Shown: piece after piece, positions 15,601 through 28,375 of the stretch
Numbering within the stretch: position 1 is the first letter of the stretch
How the letters are laid out: every line of letters begins with the position of its first letter
Source of the DNA: Didymodactylos carnosus
Lineage: Eukaryota; Rotifera; Eurotatoria; Philodinida; Philodinidae
Length of the DNA: 35,133 nt
Direction: 5' to 3'
Assembly: GCA_905250885.1 (NCBI GenBank)
Contig: CAJNOQ010001165.1
Location: forward strand, 1-35,133
Position numbers and translations under genes: made by a program
Notes under the pieces: generated by a model
What the model saw: the letters and a program-made list of their open reading frames with translations, nothing else
The model's database searches: none
Told to the model about the DNA's origin: nothing

Positions 15601-18600
15601 ATTTTTCCATCCAGATTTAATATTTTTTGCCTGTGAATCAACAAAATGTGTTACACAACGTACAACCATATCACGTATTGTTGATGAACTAAATTAATAA
15701 AAAATAAAAGAAAAGAAATTAAAATAATATATACAAATTAAACTATTGAATACAGACGAATTTTTTTTCATTATATATTCAAATGGTTTTAAAAATTCTT
15801 TTTGAAATCGAAAATTTAGAAATTCGCCTTTTTCAAGAAATTTCATTGATAATTGTCGTAATGAATCAACAGCAAAAAATGACACATCTTGCAATGGATT
15901 ACAAGCAACCTATGAGAAAAAGTACATAAATATTTAAATATAGATATCTATGAAAAGAAAACATCATAATTACTTTATTAAAATGTTCACCGACAATTTC
16001 CCAAATTCTTGACCATTGTAAACGGATACGTCCCATATTATAATATGATATTTCCACAACTTTTAATAAACTAAACATTCGTGGCGTTGATGAATATAAT
16101 TCATCCATGGATACATGACATAAACTTCGAACAAAAGCAACTTAAATAAAGAAAAGAAAAGAAAAAAATATATAAAATACATGTTTGATAAAAATTGAGT
16201 TAACATACCAATTGCATCTCCATCTAAACGTGCTGAACCAGAAAAGATTCGATCAACAGATACTACAATACTTTGTGAACTTGTTTCTTGAATTTGTTCA
16301 TTCAGAGAATGTAGACGTTTATTTTGTGGACCTAAACAGACATCGAAATAGTACATTTATATCATCTATCATCTGATATCTATTTACTTTTATCATTACT
16401 AAATAGATTATCAAATGGTAAACTAAATGTTGTTGCTGTATTCGATAACTGGGACGGATATTGATGATGATGATGATTAGTAACCGACATTCGCGATTTA
16501 TTAGCATTAACACCGAATAATTGAGCTAATTCCAGTTGACTAATACATTTAAGGATCTAAATGAACATATTCATCTTTCTATAATCTATTTTAAAGAAGA
16601 ATTATCAATACGAACCTCATACCATGCTTCACCAAGATAATTTCCATCTGTTTGTGCAACGGTAATTAACGTTTTTAAACATTCAACATTTTTTGCTTTG
16701 ATTTCTGTTACTTGAGAGGTGGCTGTTAATAGTGTAAAACGTGATAATGCTTGAACAAATGCATTTCGTTCAAGTTCCATTCGAAATATACACGCTATTC
16801 TTATTGCACAACTTAAACCAGTTAAACAAAGCATTGCTAAATCAATATAATCGGTATCTTGTAAACCAACACTAAAGGCAGCCAAACATGGAGACCACGC
16901 TTTCTGTTAGATAAAAAAGAAAGAAAAGAAATAAAAAAACTCGAATTTAAAATAAGGTAATTTAATATTACCTGAAACATTGGACGAACATGTTCAAGAT
17001 GTTTAGCTATTGTAAATAATTCTCGAATAGTTCCCGCATTCGACATTAAATCACGTGCTATCACTTCAACATCTTTCATTTGAATATTGAATAACAATTG
17101 ACGTTGTTTATCACTGGTAATAGTTTCTACTTTTCCACCAACACCTCCACTAGTACCAACTACACCCGCTCCACGTCTTAATCCTGTTGTTGTTGTTTTT
17201 AATTTTATTTCTTCATTTGCTATTTCATCATATATTTTAGATAAAAATTCTTCTGGTAAATCTCGACTTTCATTTATACCACGATTCATTTTAATATACT
17301 GTTCTTTTGTCATTTTTTTCTTTACCTAAAATCATCTAATGAATTACTAAATGATGTATTAATAGCTTAGAATTTACATTTTTTGAATGCAAATCGGTTG
17401 TTAACATGATAACAGAATAAGCAAGCACATAGGCAGCATCAGCACTAGCAAATATTTCAAGACTAAAAATAGATAAGCAAAAAAAAATAATCTTCTTTCT
17501 GATTTTCACAGGGTATATAATAGAACAAGAAGAAGAATGAAAATCATACTTTGAGTTACATTCACAGTAACGAGAAGCAAATTTTTCCATTAAACGATCA
17601 ATTTGTTGTGCTTCACCTGGTAATCGAAATCCGGCGAGAAATTTTCTTAATGCTGTCAAAAAGTCCATTTGATTAAAATCTAATTGATCAATATAGGCAT
17701 ACATCACTTCTTTATGATATCTAAAAGAGTTAAACAAATGATAATGTTTATATTTTAAAAAAACAACAACTCATCTGTCTATTACAAATAACTTACTTGT
17801 TATTTTCTCCTAAAAAGTCGCCAATAACTTTTTTATCTAAAACATCTTGGTATGAATGAAAAAATTGTGCTACATCTTCTGCTTCTTGATTAACTAAATT
17901 TTTTTCAATGAGAAATTGTAAACCTTTCTTTGGATCTTGATTAAACCTTGAAGCAGTAAACAATAATTGTTTTAAATAGAACTAATTATAGCCAGTTATT
18001 AAGCTTACATATCAAAACCTTTTTCAAACAATTCTTTTCTCTGTCTTACAGCTTCATAATCACCAGGATTCTTCGATGATTCAGATGAAAGTCCACTATT
18101 TGAATGTGATGAATTGATAGAGCCAACGGAATCAGTACGTTTCATTGAGCCACCTACGCCTGATGATGAACGACCACTATCTTGATCTCCATTTTCATTT
18201 AGTGGTTTCGTATCTAGTCCTAGAATTAAAGTTTTCAACTATAAAATGGTAAAATATTTCACATTTTTCTTACCAAGATTGCTCTGTAAATGTGGATTTA
18301 CGTATAGATCTTTCGACCATTCAACCATACATCTCAAAATAGACACAAGACATTCAAGTCCTTTCATACGAAGATTATGTTCTTCAACTTGACTACAACC
18401 TAAACATAGATCATGAGTACTTGTTTATTTTTGTTAAGATCTTAAAAAAAAATAAAATTCAAAAAAATACCTAATTCAACAGCTTGTCGTCCTTGAGCAG
18501 CACGAGATAAAACAATAACCAAACGTTCGAATATATTTGCCGATCTCATTGAACAATCATAATTGATAAATAAATCAACAATAATTTGGGCATCTAAAAG

Positions 18601-21600
18601 TAAATCTCATATTATAATTAAAATAAACAAAAAAAAACGAACTCATTTAGCGTACCAGCAGAAATTTTTGCTAATGTTTGAATAACGAGCCATTTGTGAC
18701 GAAATGAACTTGTTGTAGTTTCAAGTATAGTTAAAAATATCTCACGAAATAATACCTACAAAGAATGAACACAATGATAGAAAAACTGTTTGTTTTTGTA
18801 AAGGATTTTGTACATTAAAAATTTTTTAAATTCACTATTCTTCTAGACTGCCTATAATGAAGGTAAGTAACGATCATCAAACAGATTAAGAATTTAAAAC
18901 AGTACAGGTCTCTCTATTTGCTATAATTTCTCATTAGTAAACGTCAAAATATGCGACGTTATGAAGCTTAGAAACTTTAATAAACCATCTTGTGTAAGAG
19001 AATGAAAAAAGTATAAAATCAAATTGAATTAAAAAAACAACTGGCGCGTTCGTTACTTAAATACTATTAAAATTAATTTATTAATGTTAAGTATTTGGAC
19101 ATATTTTCGTTTTTAGAAATATATATTTAATTGTTTATTTGTTTTCATGTTATGATATGATTGATCGATAATATTTTCTAAGTAGAAAAAGGATTAAGTG
19201 AAAGAAATATAGTCGCATTTATGCACAACAATTCAATTTTTTACGTCCAATTGGTTATTGTTGTATGTCCGATAGGCCCAATTTACATCATTCTAAAAAA
19301 AATCATCGACACAAATCAAAATCGATCGTTAGTAATGTACAACAAGAACAGCAAAATCAATTTAATTTGTCAAATGTTGATGTTTTATGTTTACAAAATG
19401 CTCGTCCTCAATCTTTTATTCAAATTAGATCTAATTATTTATCTGATCGACAACAATTAAATACTAGACAACCGCAAATTAATCTTTCATCAATTTCATC
19501 CCAAACAACTGCTATTCTTAATCCTTTCATCTCGAAAGCTTTATCGAATATTGAACAAACAACAAAAGAACGATCACAACAACAAAGACGAGAAGTAAGA
19601 TTTCAAGATGAATTGAGAAAAGATCATAGTCGACATTTAGTCCTAGCAAAATGTCCACGTCGATTACATGAAGATTATGAAACAATAAAACGTGTTCGAC
19701 AAGCAAATGAAAGATGGAATCGATTTATCAAATGGAATATGTCGAAATTAAATTTGGTAGCAAGTAGTTTTAATCAACTTAATTTATGTGAACAATGTCA
19801 ATATAATTTTTTATCCGAACCAACATCATTAAATGTCTATTCTGATGCTGAAAAAGAACAATGGATAAATCCACTAGACAATGAAGAAGACGACGCTGAT
19901 GATGATAGTAAAGTTTAATTGTGTCGAAAGTATGTTCCACTCATATGAAACTCAACTTTTCTTTTAGGTAAATATTATCCGACACAAAAACCAATTTTAT
20001 TTGAAGTATGTGACGATTGTGAACGAAAAATTGAAATATATCAACAATATGTACAACAGTATAAAATACAGATGACAGTTGAAACAGCTCGACTTAACCA
20101 ACCGCAAACAATTTTAACATCTACAACAGCAAAACCAGAAGTACTTGTTTCTGTTCAGAGTGAGAAAAGAAAAAAAGAAAACAATTTTATTGAAACACTC
20201 TAGCATAATCATTTTATTATTGCAGAAACTACTGAACAACATATATTACAAACACAGTCTATACTATCATTGACAAATTCGTGGCATCAAACAGAACCAA
20301 TAACCACATCTATCACTCAAAAATTAGTAGAACAAACGATACCATCTCAAAAAAGTTTACAATTTATAGCAAATACAACTCAATTAATTTATGATAACGA
20401 ATTATCACAACCTCAACAACAAGAGTTCACGATTCTCGAACAACAGCCAAGACCACGTTCGGAGGTTTGGTATGATCCTAATCAGTTTATGTTAGCATTA
20501 CAACAAGAAGAACAACGAGCAGTCACTATTCTCAATAGACAACCAAATGTTAGCACAGATAATAGATTATCTGTAAATATAATGACGCATAGTAATGGGA
20601 CATCAATATCTGAGAATGTATCAAGTATAAACAGTGAAGTAATATTATCAAACGAAGAAATAATAAAAGATGATCGAGCAGCGAGACAAACTCTTATTTC
20701 AATGGCTTCAGATTTAGCCTGTCATACGACAAATGATGAACAAAAAATTCCACAAATAATGGTGAGAAATAATATTTATGCAATTAGATCATCTGAACAA
20801 TTAATCTTATATTTTCCGTTTAGCAAACTTTCCATTCACTATCAAGTAACGATAATTTATTTCAATCGTATCCTTTATTACTTCAAAATAAACAAACATC
20901 ATTGCCAAAATCACTTAATCCTCCGCTAACTGTTCTCTCCGATCGATCATTAAATTATGCAGATAATCGTTGTTCGACAAATTCACTTGAGGACAGTATA
21001 AATAGAGGCGATAAATTAAACTTAAAACTAGAAATAAATAAAAAAATGAGTAATATGACTTATACTAATCGTAGTAATAACGTCGAGAATGATAAAACTA
21101 CTCGAATATATTGATATACAGACATACATTTGATGATTCAATCTTTATCAAAGAAAACTAATGATACATCGAACAACGATAATAGTAAGAGAAAAACAAA
21201 TTTTTTTCAATTAAAAGTTTTCAAAATGTTCTTACGCCCTTGTCCAATAGGTGTCATATAAAAGTAGAAAAAAAAATGTTTCCACTACAGTGAAGTGTAG
21301 TTTCGAATCAATGTTGTGTATTTCTTATTGAGAAAAGACTTATGATACTGAATATTAACGCCTATATCTACTAGAATAGATTTAAAATATTTAACATAAA
21401 AATCGCAGGTAATGCACAGTCTATTTTTGAACTTTGAACGTGTGTAGTCTCGAGAGCGATCGGTGCTAAAGACTTTAAATTCTCAACAAATATGTCAGCC
21501 AATCAAGTTATCTTACGTGTAAAATTTCAAGTCTATTTGTTGAATGATTCGTGTCTTGTCAGGGAAATAGACGTCAGTAACGACTCACTCTTTTTTCAGA

Positions 21601-24054
21601 CGAATTCATCAAAATGAAAATTTCTCTAGATTATTTCATGATGGTAAACTTGTCTTTCGATTGAATTTGTAGTTGAAATTCAGGACTATCTTCTAGTTAA
21701 AAAAATAATTTGATAACTTTAAAAATGAGTGAGTTATTAACAAAACATTGCTATGGCACATAATCATGTGTTTGTTTGAATTTTTTTTGTCTCAATTTTA
21801 AATTTGATCATAAACTTAAAGAAGTCATTTCATAAGACCGGATGTAAGCGTTCACCTATACAATCAAGTGCTGTCTACACGATAAGTTTAAAATTAGAGC
21901 TTAAAAAAACGTTCTAAGTTTACATAAATATCGCTCACACAAAAAGTATTGAAAAAATAAAATAACGTTCAGCCAAATTTCAGATATTTTTCTTACGCTA
22001 AGCATGATTTATAAGTACAATGAACTATGAATAAGATATCGATTGATTAACATCGAAAAAGGACTTACTTCAATCTGAACTTTTAAATGTTGTTTAAATT
22101 TATCAAGTAATTCTACAAAATTATACAAAGCCATTTCAAATAATTCTGGAATAGCTGATACACCATTTCTTGATAATGATACACACAAATATGTTTTAAT
22201 TACATTTAAAAAATCTTCGGACGTACGAAATGTTGGTCCAGATGTTTGTAATATTTGCATAATTAAACGTAATGAAAATATACGAGATTTTAAATCGAGA
22301 TTTGTTCTAAAATAAACTCTTTATTATTAAGAAAAATTAAATAAATGTCATTTAATCGTTACCTTGGATCTGTATTTGTTTTATCTTTAATATCTCGATC
22401 AGATAGTTTACATAAGGCTCGAAAGACATAAAAAGCATTTTTAAAATAATTATCCACTGATAATTCGTCAGCTGAAAGAGAAGTGGACATGGTCGTTTCT
22501 ATTTCTCCACTTGATTCTAAATCTAAAATAGATAAAACAAATTTGACTGATATTAAATGCTTTAAAAACTAACAAACGTACCTTTACGATGAGAAAGAGA
22601 ATTTGCAGACGAAATTGGTGCTATCGACAAAATTTCTTCGTGCACTGACTGAGCTTCTTCAATAATTTCATTTGTTGATAAATCGGTGCTTCTTTGTTGT
22701 TGCGTAGCTTCATCTACAATAAAGTACGCATAAATCATAAATAAAAGTAATTAGCCCATAAGACTTACCGTAACATATTTTTTCTACCAGTTCGTCAAGA
22801 ATTTCTTTAACAACTAAGTCATCTTCGATCACATTCGATTCTAGAATAGAAAAACACCGTTTGTTTCAGAATTGAGATCGATCACTAATTGTTCTTGTAT
22901 ATCGGACAATAGAATGAATAGTTGAAAATAAGACAATTACCAGAGATCGCTTCTTCCTCATTTGCTTTCATTGTTGAAGACGATGATAACTCAGATATAT
23001 TTGTATTATCATCCTGTGGTTGCTGGCGTTGCCGTTGTTGCTGAGTTGTTGATCGATTATCAAGCTGTCGTCTTTTTTCATTTAACAAAGACTAAATTAA
23101 TCAAAATAATTTAAATATATTGTTTTTACTATTGAAAAAAGTAATATATATACCATTTTTTGCTCCATTTTTGAAAATATTCCATTTAACATTTGAGATA
23201 AACTTCCTTGTGCTGTTGCTTCATTTATTTTACTTCTACTCGTCAAATAGATATTAAAACATGTTTTTATTATTTGTAAAACGCTTTTCTGATGAATTTC
23301 AATTGTTTGAGATGTCATAATTGTTAATAATGCCTATAAACATTAAAACATTATACATTAAGAAAAAAATTCATTAAGTTAAAGATAACGTATAATGTTG
23401 TTCGTACTTTAATAATCTGCAATTCGACTTGCTCTTCAGTCTGCACGCCACGAAAACATAAACATATTGTTGATACAATACGGTCAATAAGCAATTTTGA
23501 TACATCCATTGGATCTGGAATACTTCCCATTAGATGACCATGTAGAAGAAGTTTCTAAAATGAAATAAAAACAATTTTTTTAAAGAAAATGAATATTAAT
23601 GTTTTCTATTTCATACCTGAAGGCAATCGAGTGATGTTTCTACCATCCGTGGATGATGTGACGCACATGCCAGTTCAAACGGTAAAAAATATTTTTCAGC
23701 ATTAACTATTGACCGTTGAGCTGCTGTAGATGGTAAAACAGAAGATTCACTAACACTAGAATTACAATATACATTTTTATTGTTGCTAGTGTAAAGTTTC
23801 GTTAACTTACCGGTTATTTTGAATTTCCTTTGTAACTTCAGCTAAAATATTTAACATAAAACTGATATCAAAGTCTTAACAATTCAAGGATTAATTAACT
23901 TACACAGTGCCGTTTCGCATGCCTTTTTTAATTGTGCATGTTGTGCACGTTTTATATCCTTTTCACTTAAAATTTTTTCTAACGCACGTTTCAGAAACAT
24001 TTCGTTATCGCCACCACTGTGAGTTCCTCCACCACTTGTTCTTTTGTGTATCAT
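12680..24054 (-). CDS. ARFGEF1: BIG-type ARF guanine-nucleotide exchange factor (ARFGEF1/2)
   Basis: Thirty-six exons run from ATG at 24052-24054 to TGA at 12680-12682, giving 1,828 residues (human BIG1 1,849). Exon ends in coding order: 24054-23904, 23841-23811, 23755-23617, 23554-23408, 23333-23154, 23091-22941, 22840-22769, 22713-22582, 22522-22363, 22306-22069, 18755-18656, 18593-18471, 18399-18274, 18219-18009, 17946-17797, 17720-17550, 17462-17378, 17325-16972, 16903-16616, 16556-16388, 16331-16209, 16140-15974, 15909-15758, 15688-15516, 15454-15294, 15236-15103, 15025-14896, 14833-14698, 14630-14492, 14420-14360, 14300-14123, 14057-13915, 13534-13342, 13262-13124, 13062-12945, 12841-12680. 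Phases close throughout. Seen in order: DCB domain ([11 protein letters not shown]), HUS box (NYDC, 511-514), Sec7 domain (about 650-850) with [12 protein letters not shown], where Glu740 is the expected glutamic finger, MLTTDLHS, then HDS repeats. It activates class I ARFs at the trans-Golgi. BIG1 versus BIG2 cannot be settled. Confidence 0.97.
18756..22068 (-). other. 3,313-bp intron 10 of the BIG gene, hosting a nested gene
   Basis: The donor is GTAAGT after QIE (exon 10, 22069) and the acceptor is TTGTAG before VLFREIF (exon 11, 18755). Most other introns of this gene are 52-105 bp; the only other large one is 380 bp. The excess is explained by a complete plus-strand gene at 19265-21114. 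Flanks 18757-19264 and 21115-22067 are AT-rich with no further coding signal; they should include the nested gene's promoter and 3' end. Confidence 0.9.
19265..21114 (+). CDS. Nested unrecognised protein with a CxxC...CxxC pair
   Basis: I do not recognise this protein. Four exons, join(19265-19907, 19968-20159, 20226-20761, 20824-21114), with GT-AG introns of 60, 66 and 62 bp and consistent phases, encode 553 residues. It is rich in Gln, Asn, Ser and Thr. Residues 100-160 are strongly charged ([34 protein letters not shown]). Two cysteine pairs, LCEQC (175-178) and VCDDC (229-232), separated by an acidic linker, could bind one zinc ion; that is inference. The rest looks largely disordered. 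There is no signal peptide or membrane segment. The gene lies entirely within BIG intron 10 on the opposite strand, so it needs its own promoter, and its transcript would be antisense to the BIG pre-mRNA intron. The ATG at 19265 is the first in frame. An intact, properly spliced frame argues for a real gene, not debris. Confidence 0.8.
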
Positions 24055-24710
24055 TTATTTCTTCAGATAACCATCTAGAAAACAATGTAGAAAAAGTAGC
24101 AAAATTCATCTTTTCTCTGAAGTTTGATGAATCATGCAACGGTAACATTAACTGTTGTTGTGAGAAAAAATGAACGTGCGGTGTGTTTCTCTTGTGTGAA
24201 AGTGAGAAGTATTTTGGTGATTTTTCTTATGTATAATGTTTTCTACAGACGCAGATACATGGTCAGGATCAAGGGGAGACATGTCAACCAAAAAAAAGAG
24301 CTCTCAGTTTTCCAATTTTGTTTTCATTACAAGCATCCTCCAGAATTTTTATTATCTACAGGAGATTGGATATGACAATACGTTCGAAGTCCAGACAGCG
24401 TAGCGTAGCAATCTGTTAGCATTTACACTTTACTGATTAGTCGAACTTAGAACCACTCACTGACATTTTGCAGAATATAGGAGCCTAAATGCACCTGATA
24501 GGCCAGAAAACGAACGAGGATAGGAGTGATGACGTGATTAGTAGAAGATGAATGACTCATGCAAAAGAAAGAACGATAGAAACAGCTGAAAACTCACATA
24601 TTTTTCGTTAAGTTAAGCTACTGAGGAATTTTCAGTAGATTAACCTTCTACATAAAATGGTCGATTGACCAATCAGAAGTTATTTATTGAGAAATTTTCC
24701 GTTTTTTTTA
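24055..24710. other. 5' flank of the BIG gene, no feature seen
   Basis: Upstream region of the minus-strand BIG gene. Plus-strand open frames (23907-24173, 24124-24375) partly overlap exon 1 in antisense and have no conserved content. No RNA gene or clear repeat was seen. Confidence 0.5.
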
Positions 24711-24789
24711 TTAACACGTTGACTGCCAATGCATCATCGGTGATACATTTGGCTTTGTTTTTCTTTTACTACGGCAGTCAACGTGTCAA
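24711..24789. mobile_element. Very short piggyBac-like MITE (71 bp)
   Basis: Perfect 13-bp terminal inverted repeats, CACGTTGACTGCC (24715-24727) and GGCAGTCAACGTG (24773-24785), enclose 45 bp. They are flanked by TTAA on the left and TCAA on the right, one change from the TTAA target duplication typical of the piggyBac superfamily. The TTAA-C-CGTTGACTGCC pattern is the usual look of piggyBac-like ends. It cannot code for anything. Confidence 0.65.
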
Positions 24790-24979
24790 AGAAGCACGGG
24801 GTGTTTTTAATGCTTTTGATGAACACTAAGAGCAGATAATAGGAAGTGTTAAATAAAAAATTCCGTAGAATAGGAAGACGACTAAATAAACTTTGAAAAT
24901 AACCGGCTTTGCTTGTGTCGACAGTTCACGCCGTAAAACGATTCTTTTGAGAGCTGTCATATTCCATTCACCGAAGCGG

Positions 24980-25375
24980 AACACCCAGTTTAGCAGGAGA
25001 CTTCGCACTGCTTGTGGACAAACAAGATTAGAAAAAATGTTGACTATCACTACCGTTCTTCTAGCTCTTTACTTGTGTCACAACTGTCTCTCCCAAATCT
25101 GTCACTTCGTCGTAAATATTTTCAGCTGGTACCGTCTTTAAAATTTATCACCGAATGAGTGCTCTTCCGACTTTTTATCCAGTCTATTGACCATACTATT
25201 CCTCTTTACGCCTTCATATGTCCGTATACCACCTCTTGTTAATGGTTTTTCCCATTCAAGAATTTCTTTTTTCCATTCTACTATCACTGACTGGAACAAA
25301 CTTCCAGCATCAGTAATTTGTTCTACTTCATTATTGTCTTTCAGAAATGCCCTACCTCAGTATCTTGTACCATAA
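24980..25375 (+). pseudogene. Decayed non-LTR retrotransposon (LINE) ORF2 C-terminus
   Basis: Translated pieces in two frames match the conserved tail of non-LTR reverse-transcriptase proteins. About 25040-25150 reads LSLPNLSLRRKYFQLV, the typical LPSLxxRRxxLxL block. 25187-25375 reads RISFFHSTITDWNKLPASV followed by SLLSFRNALPQYL, the typical SFFPSTIxxWNxLPxxV and SFRNAL motifs. A stop (TGA, after FITE) and a frameshift separate them, so the copy is dead. The 5' portion with the palm domain is missing, as in 5'-truncated LINE insertions. An A/T-rich tract follows at about 25415-25450. Confidence 0.75.
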
Positions 25376-26386
25376 ATTTAGCAGTCATTTGCAACAGTCC
25401 ATCGTGAATTCTTGTATTTATTTATTTTTTATTTATTTTTATTTTCCAGAAATCCCAAAAAATCTCTGAAACTTTTTCTTAATAAATCATGATTGTAGCC
25501 CGCGAATTCTGGAAAACTGGTTTTTCAGAAGACCGCACTATGAAGGCCTAGCAGCCCGTCCCATATGGATATTCGGAATCTGCATGGACGATAATCTACA
25601 ACACACTAGGTTTGGTGAAAAAACCGATTGAACAGTTAGATACGTTTTCTCGTTAGTTCTTTCTGTCTTTTGCTCTAGTCTTTCTTTCGTCTGTTATCGT
25701 TACTCTGTTCGACTTGAGTTATTGTCATTACAGATCCATGATTTTGATGATCTTCACGGTTCGTGAATAAACTACTCGTAGCCTATAAGGTGGAAAATCA
25801 ATATGTAGAGAAAAACTGTTAAACTCCAGATATAAAAAAAAAATGCGAGGAAAGTAGCGAACCGAATTATCCTCAAAGTGAATAGTTGTATAGTGACGGA
25901 TTTGAAAGTTTTTTGGGGAGAGATGCATTTTTCAAGAGTGTATCAGAGTTAGTGTAAAACGACTTTTGAAAAAAAACTTTTTTGGTCACCATCTTTTGGA
26001 AGGAGGCTCCAGAAGTGCTTGCGACAAGAAGAAAAAAGGGCACAAAAAAAAAGGAAGCGATCGGTCTCTTCTCCATTAATCTGCCACTATAGCTGGGTAG
26101 AGCTTGTATATTAAATTTCATTGTAAAATATGCTTCCAGTCTCAAGATATACATATTCCAACTTTTGTTTTGTGTTTTTCTTCCAGCGAGCTTAAATTGT
26201 CATTCTACTAGATCATCGAAATTTCATCTGATTGAGTTGAAGTTTTATAACACTCAAGCCGTTATCTTGGGAGTATACTAGTTTGTTACAATATATTGGT
26301 TCCCCTCTGACTTAAAGAGTTTTAAAGAGCAACGAAATATCTTTCAAAAAGATAATGACACTTCTCCCCCAACTGCGTGTAATAAA
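25376..26386. other. Repeat-like intergenic sequence, unclassified
   Basis: Contains a higher-G+C patch (about 25497-25600) unlike the AT-rich surroundings and two overlapping minus-strand open frames (25728-25928, 25873-26154) with no recognisable domain. Probably old transposon material, but no ends could be defined. Confidence 0.4.
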
Positions 26387-27855
26387 ATTTTCAGCTCACT
26401 GTCTTAGTAGCTAGTAATCTTTTATTTTAATTTCAAAGCTTTAAAAACTTTCCGTATTTATCCGAAATAACAAGATTTCGTACCGTTGTTGGTGTTGGTG
26501 GTTCATTTTTATTTCCTTTATATGATCTGACACTTTCAAAACTCATTGCTGATATGAATAAGATCCAGGTAGATCCGCCTCTGTCTCGCTAAAGATCCAT
26601 TTCTGTCTGAAACCTGTGCGCAGTAAAATCATGTGTTATAAACGTGTACCTTACAGAAGGAGTTAATGATTTTGTTACATTCTCAACAAATAATATATTG
26701 AGTAACGTTATTGCCCAAAACAGATGTTATTTGCTCGATAACGGTTATTTCATAATCATTTTCTAAACTTTGAATTTCTCTAGGTACATTTTGCACAGTT
26801 TCCATGCTATTTACTTGCAAACTACTTTTGCTTGCTGTGTTTTTAGGAACAGTGCAGACATTGCGAACACGTTTTTCTTGATAATTAGTATTCAATAACT
26901 TTTGGTGACGGTGTTTAGATGGCATAATAAGTGAATAACATTTTATAATTTCAGTGTATAGACTGCAAACAAACATTGTGGACCTATATTGACTGTAGTG
27001 TGCACATTCACACTACACACAACAGTACTGGGAGAATTATGATTCATTCAATCTAACAATATCAATTGCGTAGTCGACGATCATTTAATTATCGTTTTCT
27101 GCGCATATGAGTAAGAGTACAAACAGACTGAAATATAGTGGGAAAAATCAGCATTTTTGGTATATCTCTCGAACGCTAACTCGTACAATTTCTCGTCTGC
27201 TGAAAGAGCACATCTACACAATAGAACGAAAAGTCCGAAGGAACGACATTAATCAGATGAAGCGTTAATAGAGAAGTTGCCCTTATAAAGTTTGAGGTTT
27301 GTGCGTTTTTCAAATGTCATTTTACTAAAACTGGCTCTAACTATAGCTGCGAAACGGGGCAAAAATAGATGTCAGAATGAACTTCCATACGCTGCGTGCA
27401 ACCATCTAGTCAAGCCATCACTGATCCACAAATAGCAGCTGCACTACCGAGTTTTTAAAGTCTCAGATCTACATTATATCGACATAAACGACATAAAAAT
27501 GACCCTCTCTTTGGTCTACTACAAATACATACGACTGTATGGCGATTGATTGAAATACCTCAAGCACAATATGCCTTAGTTCAACATGATATTAAACGTT
27601 TACATGCTAGTACATATTCTAGGTCGAAAAAATTTAAAATATCAAAGACTCAACAGAACGGTATAACGTGTAACAGATGATTTTAATCTACGTCTAACTC
27701 AACCATTAGATTATGTTTTCGATAATTGGAAGATGTTTTGCTTTTGCTAAACGTACATAGCAGTTTTTCTTAAAATGAAATTGTATTGTCAAAATCACAA
27801 GCTTTTTGAAATTAAAATAAAAGATTACTAGCTACTAAGACAGTGAACTGAAAAT
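26387..27855. mobile_element. Element with 51-bp terminal inverted repeats (1.47 kb)
   Basis: Bases 26387-26437 and 27805-27855 are reverse complements with a single mismatch over 51 bp (core CTGTCTTAGTAGCTAGTAAT). They enclose 1.37 kb, the architecture of a DNA transposon or a derivative. No convincing target-site duplication is visible. Inside, a plus-strand frame at about 27413-27680 reads AAALPSF, an in-frame TAA, then SLRSTLYRHKRHKNDPLFG. This resembles the segment before the transposase in MULE/FLYWCH-type proteins, so it may be a dead coding remnant; I am not sure. A minus-strand 97-residue frame (26683-26976) has no recognised similarity. Confidence 0.6.
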
Positions 27856-28375
27856 GATCCATTCTCTATAAATAATGCATACAATGGCTCTCAAACTGCT
27901 TAATCGCACTTTTGTTAGTCAAATTGTTTTTTATCGCTATAGCTGTTACCGTAAAACAAAATCAGATCAGTATGTATGATATTTGATAGACAAATGAGTG
28001 TTTAGTTTATATGATTCATCACTGTTGTTCTCCAATAGAAAAAAATTCAGCAAGATGAATCACAAGAGCGATTGATTCAATGTTCAGGGATTAGTCATTA
28101 ATAAAGAAAGAAAGAAGTTCAAAAAGTATTTAAAGTCAACAATTTTCACAAATTATACGATGCATACTTTATTTTTGAAGTAATAACGAGTGTAAATGAC
28201 GACCAAACGAGAATTTTTTCATACCTAATAAGATCAAGCCTTGAAAATCTGACTTATTTTATTCCGATGGATTAGGCATTTCATTTTTTGCACCATCCTT
28301 TTATTATGATATATTTCAGAATCAGTTTTCTACTAAATTACATCGATCTCTGTAGAATCGTTCACTATTCCAAAT
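27856..28375. other. 5' flank of KXD1
   Basis: AT-rich, stops in all frames. An acceptor-like CTCTGTAG ends at 28355, 20 nt before the KXD1 start codon. Confidence 0.5.

Noticed and set aside
16063..16376. Overlapping frames on both strands near 16.1-16.5 kb
   Set aside because: They are read-through of BIG exons into introns; the spliced model with exact phases explains the region.
25728..26154. Two minus-strand frames near the LINE remnant
   Set aside because: No recognised domain, overlapping frames, located in repeat-like sequence.
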